Source of the DNA: Spirochaetae bacterium HGW-Spirochaetae-7
Lineage (GTDB): Bacteria; Spirochaetota; Spirochaetia; Treponematales; UBA12059
Direction of reading: 5' to 3'
Assembly (NCBI GenBank): GCA_002839245.1
Contig: PGXR01000036.1
Span: 1 to 16,396, forward strand
Length of the DNA stretch: 16,396 bases
The notes beneath the pieces are model-generated. The model ran no database searches. It worked only from the letters and a program-made list of their open reading frames with translations, and was not told the DNA's origin. Numbering within the stretch: position 1 is the first letter of the stretch; the number at the start of each line of letters is the position of its first letter. Both the position numbers and the translations under genes were made by a program. Of the stretch, positions 1 through 7,363 are shown one piece after another.

Positions 1-1
1 C

Positions 2-88
2 AACGAACGGAAGCACGCAAAGACCGTCATTCGAAGGCTTCTCGCCTCTCGACGCACGACACCGATCATCGAGCAGCCCGGACGTTAA
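2..88 (+). CDS. possible C-terminal tail of an upstream gene (partial)
   Basis: Frame 2 is open from the window edge to a TAA at 86-88, giving 28 residues that begin NERKHAKTVIRRLLASRR, a basic, helix-like tail. Its third-position GC looks closer to the neighbouring genes than the other frames do. Frame 1 is also open, to a TAA at 148-150 that overlaps the yebC start by one base, so that reading cannot be excluded. No family is recognisable from so short a tail. This is an inference from reading-frame openness only. Confidence 0.3.
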   Translation, partial: NERKHAKTVIRRLLASRRTTPIIEQPGR

Positions 89-149
89 ATGGGGCTCGCG
101 CAGTATCCATCCGTTTTGAACCGCGAACTCTGCACGGCAAGGAGACATA

Positions 150-887
150 ATGTCAGGCCACAGTAAATGGGCGACAATCAAGCACAAGAAGGGTGCAGCT
201 GACGCGAAACGCGGCCAGATCTTCACCAAGCTGATCAAGGAAATTTCGATCGCGGCCCGGATGGGCGGCGGCGATGCCGATTCCAACGCCCGCCTCCGTA
301 CGGCTATCCTCAAGGCTCGCGGCGCCAACATGCCCAAGGACAACATCGACAGGGCAATCAAGAAGGGCACCGGCGAACTTGGCAATGCCATCTACGAGGA
401 ACTCATCTACGAGGCCTACGCTCCGGGCGGCGTAGCCGTCCTCATCGAGGTGCTGACCGACAACAAGAACAGGGCCGCCGCCGAGATAAGGAATCTCCTG
501 ACGCGCGCCGGAGGTTCGCTTGCCACCTCCAACGCGGTACTGCGTCTTTTCTCGCGCAAGGGCGTCATCTCCATCGACGGCGAAAAATACTCCGAGGACA
601 AGGTGATGGAACTCGCCATCGAGGGTGGAGCCGACGACATTGTCAACGAAGGCGGCGAAATAGTCGTGTACACCACCCCGGAAACCTTCGAGGCGGTGCT
701 CAACGCCGTAACGAACGCAGGTATGGAGACCGACGGAGCCGAGATCTCCATGATCCCCGAACTATACGTCGAGGCCGACAAGGACTCCGCGTCCAAGATC
801 CAGAAACTCATCGACAGGCTCGAGGAAAGCGACGACGTGCAAAGCGTCTATCACAACGCCGATCTCCCCGAGGAAGTCGAGGACTGA
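150..887 (+). CDS. yebC: YebC/PmpR/TACO1 family protein
   Basis: A 245-residue protein, the usual length for the family. The N-terminus has the hallmark MSGHSKWATIKHKKGAADAK followed by RGQIFTKLIKEI, and the rest matches the three-domain YebC fold (for example APGGVAVLIEVLTDNKNRAA near residues 90-109). Family members are cytosolic. They were first described as transcription regulators and more recently as ribosome-associated factors that help translate difficult (proline-rich) stretches, so the exact role here is unsettled. The ATG is preceded by AAGGAG at 139-144 with 5-base spacing. It sits 2 bases upstream of ruvC, the classic yebC-ruvC neighbourhood, and probably shares a transcript with ruvCAB. 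No clear promoter is visible in the 149 bases before it. Confidence 0.96.
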   Translation: MSGHSKWATIKHKKGAADAKRGQIFTKLIKEISIAARMGGGDADSNARLRTAILKARGANMPKDNIDRAIKKGTGELGNAIYEELIYEAYAPGGVAVLIEVLTDNKNRAAAEIRNLLTRAGGSLATSNAVLRLFSRKGVISIDGEKYSEDKVMELAIEGGADDIVNEGGEIVVYTTPETFEAVLNAVTNAGMETDGAEISMIPELYVEADKDSASKIQKLIDRLEESDDVQSVYHNADLPEEVED

Positions 888-889
888 GC

Positions 890-1417
890 GTGGCACGGGG
901 ACCGGTCCGCGTCCTCGGCATTGATCCAGGCCTGGCGGCCGTCGGATGGGGCGTCGTCGATCTCGACGGCGCCCGACTAGTCTACAGGGGACACGGCTGC
1001 TTCACGACCAAGGCGGGCGAGGATGTCGCCCGCAGGCTGGCGCATATCAGGGATTCGCTCGCGGCGGTCATCGCTGTCTGGCTGCCTTCCGAGGCGGCCA
1101 TGGAAGGCCTCTACTTCTCCAGGAACGTAACAAGCGCGCTTGGCGTGGCTGAAGCGAGAGGCGTCATTCGACTGGCCTGCATGGACGCCGGGCTTTCCAT
1201 GGACGAGTACGGCCCTATGGACGTCAAGAAGGCCGCCACCGGCTCAGGCCGTTCGGGAAAGGAAGACGTCCAGTCGTTCGTGCGGCTCATCCTCGGTTTG
1301 GATGCGGTGCCCAGGCCCGACCACGCGGCCGACGCGCTGGCCGTGGCGATATGCCATTGCCAGGGGCGTTCCATGCGTTCTGCCTTGGTTGATGCGACTC
1401 GTTCCGGCCGGATATAA
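890..1417 (+). CDS. ruvC: Holliday junction resolvase RuvC
   Basis: RuvC cuts Holliday junctions symmetrically after RuvAB branch migration. The 175-residue protein has the RNase H-like start VLGIDPGLAAVGWGVV (Asp12), the second acidic site MEGLYFSRN (Glu72), and the C-terminal motif PDHAADALAVAI. Lining this up with E. coli Asp138/Asp141 puts His145 and Asp148 in the last two positions, a His/Asp version like that known for Thermus RuvC; Asp144 lies next to it. The start is GTG, 2 bases after the yebC stop, with GAGG at 879-882 at good spacing; the next gene, ruvA, follows after 8 bases. Length is normal (E. coli 173). Confidence 0.95.
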   Translation: MARGPVRVLGIDPGLAAVGWGVVDLDGARLVYRGHGCFTTKAGEDVARRLAHIRDSLAAVIAVWLPSEAAMEGLYFSRNVTSALGVAEARGVIRLACMDAGLSMDEYGPMDVKKAATGSGRSGKEDVQSFVRLILGLDAVPRPDHAADALAVAICHCQGRSMRSALVDATRSGRI

Positions 1418-1425
1418 TCCAGGGT

Positions 1426-2025
1426 ATGTTCAACTCAGTACGGGGAACGCTCTGCCACAAGGGCGCGGATACTATCAGGATAGACAACAACGGCGTCGAG
1501 TGGGATTTCGCCGTGCCGGCCCGTTCGGTCGATTCCTTCGGCAGGCTCGGCGACGAGGCGAGGGTCCTGTGCTGGCTCCTGCACTGGGACGACCAGATGC
1601 GCCTTTTCGGCTTCGTCTCCGAGGCCGAGCGCTCAATCTTCATCGAGCTGATGACCGTCGATGGCATAGGCCCGAAGCAGGCGCTCAAGATACTGGGCGG
1701 CATAGGAGCCGACGACCTCGAACAGGCACTCGAAACCGAAGACCTTGCCAGGCTGGAATCAATACCCGGACTCGGCAAGAAGACTGCCCAGAAACTGGTT
1801 TTCTCGCTGAAGGGCAAGCTGCCATCGCACCTCGCCGGCCCGGCAGGCATGGCTTCGGGACCGCACGACGATATCGTCAGGGCGCTTGTCGACATGGGTT
1901 ATGACAGGCGCCGGGTACTCGAGGCGGTAACGAAGCTCGATACCATGGAAAACCTGCCGGTTGCGCCTGCCGACAGGGAACGCGAACTGTTCCGCCGTGC
2001 CATCGTCGAAATGAGTTCGCCGTGA
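1426..2025 (+). CDS. ruvA: Holliday junction branch-migration protein RuvA
   Basis: RuvA binds the four-way junction as a tetramer and loads the RuvB motor. The 199-residue protein opens with MFNSVRGTL, in line with the family start, so the ATG at 1426 is sound even though the ribosome site before it (CAGGG) is weak and close. Domain I is residues 1-65. Two helix-hairpin-helix DNA-binding motifs follow: DGIGPKQALKIL near 82-93 and IPGLGKKTAQKLV near 112-124. A C-terminal domain near 150-199 would contact RuvB. Its stop overlaps the ruvB GTG start (GTGA), so the two are likely translationally coupled. Confidence 0.95.
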   Translation: MFNSVRGTLCHKGADTIRIDNNGVEWDFAVPARSVDSFGRLGDEARVLCWLLHWDDQMRLFGFVSEAERSIFIELMTVDGIGPKQALKILGGIGADDLEQALETEDLARLESIPGLGKKTAQKLVFSLKGKLPSHLAGPAGMASGPHDDIVRALVDMGYDRRRVLEAVTKLDTMENLPVAPADRERELFRRAIVEMSSP

Positions 2026-3068
2026 ACGAGCGCAAGCCTCCAGAACTCGTCGCCGCAAGCGTCGTCGCCGGAACTTTCGATCCTGTTGACGACGACAGGG
2101 AGAACGCCCTGCGCCCGAGGCGGCTCGCCGAATTCCTGGGGCAAACCTCGATCAAGGCCAACCTCGCGGTATTCATAGAAGCGGCGCTCGCCCGCGGCGA
2201 GGCGCTCGACCATGTCTTCCTGATGGGACCGCCCGGACTCGGCAAGACGACGCTGGCCGGCATCCTTTCCCACGAGCTCGGCGTAGACTTCAAGGTGACG
2301 AGCGCGCCGGCCCTTGAAAAAGCCAAGGACCTGGCGGGCATCCTGACGACGCTGGCGCCGCGTTCCATTTTCTTCATCGACGAGATCCACCGCCTGAAGC
2401 CGGCCATCGAGGAAATGCTCTACATGGCCATGGAAGACGGCGAGCTTGACTTCATCATAGGCCAGGGGCCGGCGGCTCGCACCCTGCGCATCCCGCTGCC
2501 GCCCTTCACGCTGGTAGGTGCGACGACGAGGGCGGGCATGGTAGGCAGTCCCCTGGTCAGCCGTTTCGGCATCTCGGTCAGGCTCGGGTTCTACGAGCAA
2601 ACCGACATCATCGCGATCCTCCGCCGATCGGCGGGCATACTGGGCACGGCCGTGGACAACGACGCGGCCGAATTGCTGGCGCAAGCCAGCCGAGGCACGC
2701 CCCGCGTCGCCAACAGGCTCCTGCGGCGCATGCGCGACTTTGCACAGGTGGCAGGAGCCCAGACCATAAGCGCTGACGTCGTGGGCGACGGGCTTGCCCG
2801 CCTCGAAGTGGACCATTACGGCCTCGAGCGTCACGACCGGGACGTGCTGTCGGCCATCATAGAGAAATTCGGCGGCGGACCCGTCGGAGCCGAGACGCTC
2901 GCTGTGTCGACGAGCGAAAGCGTCGAAACCCTGGAGGATTATCTAGAACCCTTCCTCATACAGTCGGGCTTCATCATGAGGACTCCGCGCGGCCGGGTGG
3001 CCACGCCGCTGGCCTACGAACATCTAGGATACCAGAGAAACCATGCTGACGACGGACTTCAGTTTTAA
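2022..3068 (+). CDS. ruvB: Holliday junction branch-migration ATPase RuvB
   Basis: RuvB is the hexameric AAA+ motor that drives branch migration with RuvA. The 348 residues include the family lead-in ALRPRRLAEFLGQ (29-41), Walker A GPPGLGKTT (69-77, Lys75), Walker B FFIDEIHRL with Asp120/Glu121, sensor 1 GATTRAG (166-172), the arginine finger in LVSRFG (Arg181), and the C-terminal winged helix ending in GFIMRTPRGRVATPLAYEHL. The GTG start shares the ruvA stop (GTGA at 2022-2025). The 3' end overlaps queA by 26 bases, so queA translation probably depends on ribosomes finishing ruvB. All expected catalytic residues are present. Confidence 0.97.
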   Translation: MNERKPPELVAASVVAGTFDPVDDDRENALRPRRLAEFLGQTSIKANLAVFIEAALARGEALDHVFLMGPPGLGKTTLAGILSHELGVDFKVTSAPALEKAKDLAGILTTLAPRSIFFIDEIHRLKPAIEEMLYMAMEDGELDFIIGQGPAARTLRIPLPPFTLVGATTRAGMVGSPLVSRFGISVRLGFYEQTDIIAILRRSAGILGTAVDNDAAELLAQASRGTPRVANRLLRRMRDFAQVAGAQTISADVVGDGLARLEVDHYGLERHDRDVLSAIIEKFGGGPVGAETLAVSTSESVETLEDYLEPFLIQSGFIMRTPRGRVATPLAYEHLGYQRNHADDGLQF

Positions 3069-4059
3069 CCTGCCGGAAGACCTGATAGCCCAGGAGCCCA
3101 GTGCCCAGCGGGGAGCCTCAAGGCTCCTCGTTCTCGACAGGGCCACCGGTACGACCACCCACGGCATGGTCGCCGACATTACCTCGTTCGTGTCCCCCGG
3201 GACAGTGATGGTCTTCAACGACTCCAAGGTACGACGCGCCCGCCTGTACGCGACGGGTGCGGGCGGCGGCAGGATAGAGGTCCTGCTGCTGCGTCGCGAG
3301 GGTCCTTGCCTTTGGGCCGCATTGACGACGAGGATGGCCAAGATGACGCCGGGCAAGCGCCTGGCCCTGCCAGACGGGCTTGAGGCCGAGATAGTCGAGG
3401 CGAGGCCTGACGAGCGCCTCCTGCGTTTCTCGGCGGAACCGGACGACGACTATCTCGAGCGGAATGGCCGCCTGCCTTTGCCGCCGTACATACGCCGCGC
3501 CGATGCCGAAGCCGACGCGGACCGCTACCAGACGGTCTATGCCCGGGAGCGCGGCTCCTCCGCCGCGCCGACGGCGGGACTGCACTTCACCGGGGGCATC
3601 CTGTCGGGCCTTGCGGCGGCGGGCGTAGAACTTCGCTTCGTTACCTTGCACGTCGGACTCGGCACCTTCCTGCCCGTCCGCGTCGACTCGATAGAAGACC
3701 ACCACATGCACTACGAGGAGTATTCCGTGCCAGCTGATACGGCCTCGGCGGTCAACAGGGCCAGGCGCGAAGGCCGGCCGGTACTCGCCGTCGGCACGAC
3801 GAGCGTGCGTACCCTCGAAAGCGCCTGGACTGAAGAAGGCCTGGCCTCCGGCCCGGGTTCGACTGACATCTTCATCTACCCCGGCTACCGTTTCAAGGTG
3901 GTCGACGCCATGTTCACGAATTTCCATACCCCCGAGTCGACCCTCCTGATGCTCGTCTCGGCGTTCTCCGGCCGCGAGCGCATCCTCGGCGCCTACGAAG
4001 AAGCAAAGCGGGAACGATACCGTTTTTTTTCCTACGGCGACGCCATGCTGATACGGTGA
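3043..4059 (+). CDS. queA: S-adenosylmethionine:tRNA ribosyltransferase-isomerase QueA
   Basis: QueA transfers and isomerises the ribosyl group of SAM onto 7-aminomethyl-7-deazaguanine at position 34 of GUN tRNAs (His, Tyr, Asn, Asp), making epoxyqueuosine. The 338 residues show the family landmarks in order: DLIAQEPSAQRGASRLLVLD, NDSKVRRARLYATG, PTAGLHF (176-182), HVGLGTFLPV, AVGTTSVRTLES, TDIFIYPGYRFKVVD, NFHTPESTLLML and the ending YRFFSYGDAMLI. Length is typical. The gene starts inside the 3' end of ruvB and is followed 9 bases later by cca; tgt, a common partner, is not in the window. A T8 run at 4022-4029 encodes part of the conserved YRFFSYGDAM and leaves the frame intact. Confidence 0.96.
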   Translation: MLTTDFSFNLPEDLIAQEPSAQRGASRLLVLDRATGTTTHGMVADITSFVSPGTVMVFNDSKVRRARLYATGAGGGRIEVLLLRREGPCLWAALTTRMAKMTPGKRLALPDGLEAEIVEARPDERLLRFSAEPDDDYLERNGRLPLPPYIRRADAEADADRYQTVYARERGSSAAPTAGLHFTGGILSGLAAAGVELRFVTLHVGLGTFLPVRVDSIEDHHMHYEEYSVPADTASAVNRARREGRPVLAVGTTSVRTLESAWTEEGLASGPGSTDIFIYPGYRFKVVDAMFTNFHTPESTLLMLVSAFSGRERILGAYEEAKRERYRFFSYGDAMLIR

Positions 4060-4068
4060 CGTGAAAAC

Positions 4069-5424
4069 ATGAACAAGCGCATTGACATTCCGGCGGCGCT
4101 CAGGGATTTCGCCAGGGTATTCGCTTCGGCTGGATACTCATGTTATTTCGTCGGCGGCGCAGTGCGGGACAGGTTGCTCGGCCTGCCGGTCAACGACTGG
4201 GATGTCGCCACCGACGCCAGACCAGAGGATGTCCAGCGCCTTTTCAGGTCGGTCATCCCGACTGGCATCCAGCACGGCACGGTGACCGTGCGGTGGAAAG
4301 GCCTCTCGGTGGAAACGACCACCTTCCGAGTCGACGGCCAGTACCTCGACGGAAGACGCCCCGAGGCTGTCAAATTCACCGCCGACCTGGTAGAGGATCT
4401 TTCCAGGAGGGACTTCACCATCAACGGCATGGCCGCCGATCCCGCTTCTGGCGAAATAATCGACCCTCACGGCGGCTTGGACGACCTGTCCGCCGGCCTG
4501 GTACGAGCCATAGGCGACCCGGCAATCCGTTTTTCAGAAGACGGGCTCCGCCCGCTTCGGGCAATACGGTTCGCCGCTCGCTTCGGCTTCAGCATCGACG
4601 AAGCTACTTTCGCGGCAATTCCCGCGACGATAGCCAGGTTCAGGATGGTATCGGCGGAGCGGGTACGCGACGAGCTTACAAAAATTCTCCTGTCTGCCAG
4701 GCCGGCGGAAGCTATCGGAATGCTCGACGAGTCGGGGTTGCTGCCGGAAATACTTCCTGAACTGTCCGCGTGCAAGGGAGCCAGGCAAGGCGGGCCGCAC
4801 CTCTTTGACGTGTTCGGGCACCTGCTGGCCTCATGCGCGGCAGTCCCGGCGGACACGGTGCTGAGGCTGGCCGCGCTGCTCCACGACACGGGCAAGCCGT
4901 CCAGGCGGATCGAGTTGCCGGACGGTTCAATCACGTTCTACGGCCATGACGAAGAGTCGGCCAGGCTCGCCGAGGCGGCACTCAAGCGGCTCAAATACCC
5001 AAACGCAGTCGTGAGCGAGGTCGCCGTCCTGATAAGGCACCATATGTTCGATTATTCCGAATCCTGGACCGATGCCGCCGTCAGGCGATTCGTCGCGCGC
5101 GTCGGCTTCGAGCACCTGAGGCCGCTCGCGTTGCTGCGCCTTGCGGACAGCTCGGGAATGGGTCACGGCCCTGCTGATCCTCGTTCCGTGCTGCCGCTTC
5201 TTGGCCGGGTGGATGACCTGCGGTCCAAGGACCAGGCGTTCGGGATATGCGACCTGGCGGTCGGCGGCGAGGACCTGGCGGGGATAGGCTGGCCACGCGG
5301 GCCTTCGATGGGACGGGCGCTGGCGGAACTGCTCGAAGCGGTACTCGACGATCCTGAGCTCAACACCAAAGAACGGCTGCTCGATATTGCCAGCCGCATA
5401 AAGTCGAAACACGTCCATGAATGA
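4069..5424 (+). CDS. cca: CCA tRNA nucleotidyltransferase (class II, with HD domain)
   Basis: Adds or repairs the 3' CCA of tRNAs from CTP and ATP without a template. The 451 residues have the nucleotidyltransferase core FVGGAVRDRLLG (27-38), the metal-binding DWD (Asp43, Asp45), motif B SRRDFTINGMA (112-122), the template motif EDGLRPLRAIRFAARFGF (157-174) and an HD domain with LLHDTGKP (His272-Asp273) and RHHMF. A poly(A) polymerase of the same superfamily is the main alternative; GGAVRD plus the HD domain and the nearby tRNA genes lacking encoded CCA favour CCA addition. It ends the plus-strand operon and converges with rnc across 17 bases. The ribosome-binding site is weak, as expected for a coupled gene. 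Confidence 0.92.
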   Translation: MNKRIDIPAALRDFARVFASAGYSCYFVGGAVRDRLLGLPVNDWDVATDARPEDVQRLFRSVIPTGIQHGTVTVRWKGLSVETTTFRVDGQYLDGRRPEAVKFTADLVEDLSRRDFTINGMAADPASGEIIDPHGGLDDLSAGLVRAIGDPAIRFSEDGLRPLRAIRFAARFGFSIDEATFAAIPATIARFRMVSAERVRDELTKILLSARPAEAIGMLDESGLLPEILPELSACKGARQGGPHLFDVFGHLLASCAAVPADTVLRLAALLHDTGKPSRRIELPDGSITFYGHDEESARLAEAALKRLKYPNAVVSEVAVLIRHHMFDYSESWTDAAVRRFVARVGFEHLRPLALLRLADSSGMGHGPADPRSVLPLLGRVDDLRSKDQAFGICDLAVGGEDLAGIGWPRGPSMGRALAELLEAVLDDPELNTKERLLDIASRIKSKHVHE

Positions 5425-5439
5425 CGGCTTCGGCCGGTC
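5423..5439. other. small UUCG hairpin between convergent cca and rnc
   Basis: CGGC-TTCG-GCCG at 5425-5436 forms a C(UUCG)G tetraloop stem on the plus strand, extendable by GA/TC with a bulged G. It fills the 17-base gap between the two convergent stop codons. There is no T-tract on either strand, so calling it a terminator would be speculative. Confidence 0.25.
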
Positions 5440-5441
5440 GG

Positions 5442-6263
5442 TTACAGCCTGCTGGCAGAAACCAGGCGCTCCGCCTCGAGCCCGCCCGTCGCGATGATAG
5501 CGTCGTAGGCGATGGCGGCGGCGGCTTGCTCGGCATCCTTCTTTGTCTTGCCCGAGGCTGGGCCATAATCCGCGTCAAGCAGGCAGCAGCGTATCCAGTA
5601 GGTGCGGTCGTGGTCGGGGCCGGTCTTGCTGTCGAGCTCGTATGCCGGATAGCAGCGGTGCCATTTCTGGGCGTATTCCTGGAGCAGGGTCTTGTAGTCC
5701 TTATGGTGCCTGTCGGTCATCACCTTGTCTATTTCGGGGTTTATGAGCGAAAGCACCAGGCCTTCGGCCTTGGAGAAGCCTGAATCGATGTAGGCGGCGC
5801 CGAAAACGGCTTCGAGCGAGTCGGCCAGGATGGCTTTCTTGTTCCTGCCGCCCGACCTTTCCTCTCCCTTGCCGACGAGGAGCAACGCGTCCATGCCAAG
5901 CCCCGCCGCCAGCTCTGAAAGCGTATTCTCGGAAACGACAAAGCTCTTGACGGTGGCCAGGTCGCCTTCCGACCTGTCACCGAGCATCGTGAACAGGCGA
6001 GCCGCGGTCACCAGTCCCAGGACAGCATCGCCGAGGAACTCGAGCCTCTCGTTGTTGCCGGTCGAGCGCGGGTCCTCGTTGACATACGATCGGTGCGTCA
6101 GGGCGCGGTTGAGGAGGGATTGATCCTTGAATTTGAATCGAAGCAGGCGCTGGAAGGCGCCGAGGGCTTCAAGCCGGTCGCGGCTCATGTCGCTTGAACG
6201 GGATGGCACGGCCTCGGTCGCTTTGCCTGCGGTAACGGACGGGCGCGAGGCCCGTCCGACCAC
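5442..6263 (-). CDS. rnc: ribonuclease III
   Basis: RNase III cleaves double-stranded RNA, including rRNA precursors. The reading starting at GTG 6263 (2 bases after the acpP stop codon begins its overlap-free spacing) gives 273 residues. It contains the signature NERLEFLGDAVLGL, with catalytic Glu72, Glu75 and Asp79, then Asp148 and Glu151 in DSLEAVFGAAYIDSG, at exactly the E. coli spacings (38, 41, 45, 114, 117). A double-stranded-RNA-binding domain follows (about 188-258: DYKTLLQEYAQ to KKDAEQAAAAIAY). The first 25 residues are low in similarity to any core I know and are encoded partly by a perfect hairpin; an ATG at 6188 would give a 248-residue protein closer to family length. Neither start has a strong ribosome site. 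The stop is certain; the start is not. Confidence 0.92.
   Translation of the reverse strand: MVGRASRPSVTAGKATEAVPSRSSDMSRDRLEALGAFQRLLRFKFKDQSLLNRALTHRSYVNEDPRSTGNNERLEFLGDAVLGLVTAARLFTMLGDRSEGDLATVKSFVVSENTLSELAAGLGMDALLLVGKGEERSGGRNKKAILADSLEAVFGAAYIDSGFSKAEGLVLSLINPEIDKVMTDRHHKDYKTLLQEYAQKWHRCYPAYELDSKTGPDHDRTYWIRCCLLDADYGPASGKTKKDAEQAAAAIAYDAIIATGGLEAERLVSASRL
6236..6258 (-). other. perfect 9-bp hairpin between acpP and the rnc core
   Basis: CGGACGGGC, a 5-base loop, and GCCCGTCCG form a perfect inverted repeat that starts 6 bases beyond the acpP stop. It lies upstream of the ATG at 6188 and inside the optional 25-codon rnc extension. There is no U-tract after it, so it is not a standard terminator. 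RNase III is known to control its own mRNA by cutting a leader stem in E. coli; a similar role here is only inference. Confidence 0.45.
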
Positions 6264-6264
6264 A

Positions 6265-6498
6265 TCATACCTGTGACTTTATGAATTCGTAAGCGTCGCG
6301 GACGGTCTCGAACTCGTTTGCCTTCTCGTCCGGAATCCTGATCTTGAGCTCTTCCTCGATACCGTATACCAGTTCGTAGGTATCGAGGCTGTCGGCGCCA
6401 AGGTCCTGCCTGAAACTGGCGTCGAGGGTAATCTTAGATTCCTCGACCTCAAGTTTGTCGGCGATGATTTTCTTGATCTTCTCGTACAATTCGTCCAT
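6265..6498 (-). CDS. acpP: acyl carrier protein
   Basis: The small acidic carrier of growing acyl chains in type II fatty acid synthesis. At 77 residues it has the standard length. The phosphopantetheine attachment motif is GADSLD with Ser37, inside QDLGADSLDTYELV, and the ending EFETVRDAYEFIKSQV is typical. A strong ribosome site (AAAGGAG) sits 7 bases upstream of the ATG, in keeping with a very abundant protein. It is 12 bases downstream of rpmF and immediately upstream of rnc. The fab and plsX genes that often stand between rpmF and acpP in other bacteria are missing here. Confidence 0.97.
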   Translation of the reverse strand: MDELYEKIKKIIADKLEVEESKITLDASFRQDLGADSLDTYELVYGIEEELKIRIPDEKANEFETVRDAYEFIKSQV

Positions 6499-6510
6499 AG
6501 CGAATCTCCT

Positions 6511-6699
6511 TTACGCGTTGGTCTCGGGGGTCAAAACCTGCCTGCCGCGATAGAAGCCGCACTTCGGGCACACCCGGTGAAACAAAACGGCATTGCCGCA
6601 GTTTCCGCAGGATACGATAGTCGGAGCGACGAGCTTCATGTTGATGGAGCGTCGACGGCGAGTTCGCGCCTTCGAAGTATTACATCTGGGTACAGCCAT
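6511..6699 (-). CDS. rpmF: 50S ribosomal protein L32
   Basis: A 62-residue basic protein of the large ribosomal subunit. It starts MAVPRCNTSKARTRRRRS, the family signature, and carries a four-cysteine zinc ribbon (CGNC at Cys31/Cys34 and CPKC at Cys44/Cys47). The GAGG ribosome site stands 7 bases before the ATG. A good promoter lies about 40 bases upstream, so rpmF is probably the first gene of the rpmF-acpP-rnc transcript. The DUF177 (YceD) gene often found just before rpmF is absent. Confidence 0.96.
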   Translation of the reverse strand: MAVPRCNTSKARTRRRRSINMKLVAPTIVSCGNCGNAVLFHRVCPKCGFYRGRQVLTPETNA

Positions 6700-6745
6700 A
6701 CTAAAACCTCATTCCCACATAAGTGCCTGTAACGGATACCGGCGC

Positions 6746-6774
6746 ACGATAACGAAATACGGTGAATTTGTCAA
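6746..6774 (-). promoter_or_regulatory. sigma70-type promoter of rpmF-acpP-rnc
   Basis: Read on the minus strand: TTGACA (6774-6769, a perfect -35), 17-base spacer, TATCGT (6751-6746, -10). Predicted transcription start is near 6739, leaving a leader of about 40 bases before rpmF. It lies in the 102-base gap after coaD, where no gene is visible. Confidence 0.7.
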
Positions 6775-6801
6775 GTCGATGCCGGCGATAGCACTGCGCC
6801 A

Positions 6802-7299
6802 TCAACTGGAGACGGTCCTGAAACGTTCCAGGGCGGTCGCGACTACCGAAGGCACCATACCACTGACGTCCCCGCCAAGCGAGGCGAGTTCCTTTATAGC
6901 GCTCGAGCGGAGAACGAAGTATTTCTGGTCAGTCGGCATGAAGAACGTCTCTATCTCGGGGCCGACACCCTTGTTCAGTATCGAAAGCTCGAATTCGTAC
7001 GAGAAGTCCTGGACGCTGCGGACGCCTCGCAACAGGACGCGGCAGGAGTGCTTCCTGGCAAATTCGACTATGAGGGTGTCGCAGGCGTGAACCTCGACGT
7101 TTGGCCACGGAGCCACGAACTCCCGCATGAAAGCCAGGCGCTCTTCGGTATTGAAGAGGTAGTTCTTGTCGCGGTTCACGGCGACGACGACCAGTACCCG
7201 CTCGAATATCGTCCGGGCGCGCTCGATGATGTTGAGATGCCCAAAGGTCGGCGGGTCGAATGAACCGGGAAATACGGCCTTTACCATGGCTGGAACCAT
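6802..7299 (-). CDS. coaD: phosphopantetheine adenylyltransferase
   Basis: Catalyses the fourth step of coenzyme A synthesis, adenylating 4'-phosphopantetheine to dephospho-CoA. With the start chosen here the protein has 165 residues, near the family norm. It has the nucleotidyltransferase motif FPGSFDPPTFGH (10-21, His21), the RGVRSVQDFSYEFEL block (91-105) and YFVLRSSAIKELASLGGDVSGMVP near the end. ATG 7299 is preferred because AAGAAGG stands 7 bases before it; an ATG at 7287 (MVKAVFPGS) would also suit the family, while a TTG at 7323 is less likely. It supplies the cofactor arm for acpP, two genes downstream. It is divergent from lnt across 73 bases. Confidence 0.95.
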   Translation of the reverse strand: MVPAMVKAVFPGSFDPPTFGHLNIIERARTIFERVLVVVAVNRDKNYLFNTEERLAFMREFVAPWPNVEVHACDTLIVEFARKHSCRVLLRGVRSVQDFSYEFELSILNKGVGPEIETFFMPTDQKYFVLRSSAIKELASLGGDVSGMVPSVVATALERFRTVSS

Positions 7300-7306
7300 A
7301 AACCGG

Positions 7307-7313
7307 CCTTCTT
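7307..7313 (-). promoter_or_regulatory. ribosome binding site fixing the coaD start
   Basis: AAGAAGG on the minus strand, 7 bases before ATG 7299. It lies within the reading that would begin at TTG 7323, which argues against that longer start. Confidence 0.6.
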
Positions 7314-7333
7314 GGCACGTCAAGCTAATCCGG

Positions 7334-7363
7334 CTGACATACCGGGCCCCGACCGTGTATCAT
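7334..7363 (+). promoter_or_regulatory. candidate promoter of lnt
   Basis: CTGACA (7334-7339), 18-base spacer, TATCAT (7358-7363). Transcription would begin near 7370, only about 3 bases before the lnt ATG at 7373, which would make a nearly leaderless mRNA. In keeping with that, no Shine-Dalgarno sequence precedes the ATG. Confidence 0.45.

Noticed and set aside
4022..4029. T8 run near the end of queA as a possible slippage or frameshift site
   Set aside because: The run encodes the conserved YRFFSYGDAM ending in the correct frame, and cca is already in the same frame, so a shift would gain nothing.
7300..7323. Longer coaD start at TTG 7323
   Set aside because: ATG 7299 has a well-spaced AAGAAGG, and the extra residues are not typical of the family.
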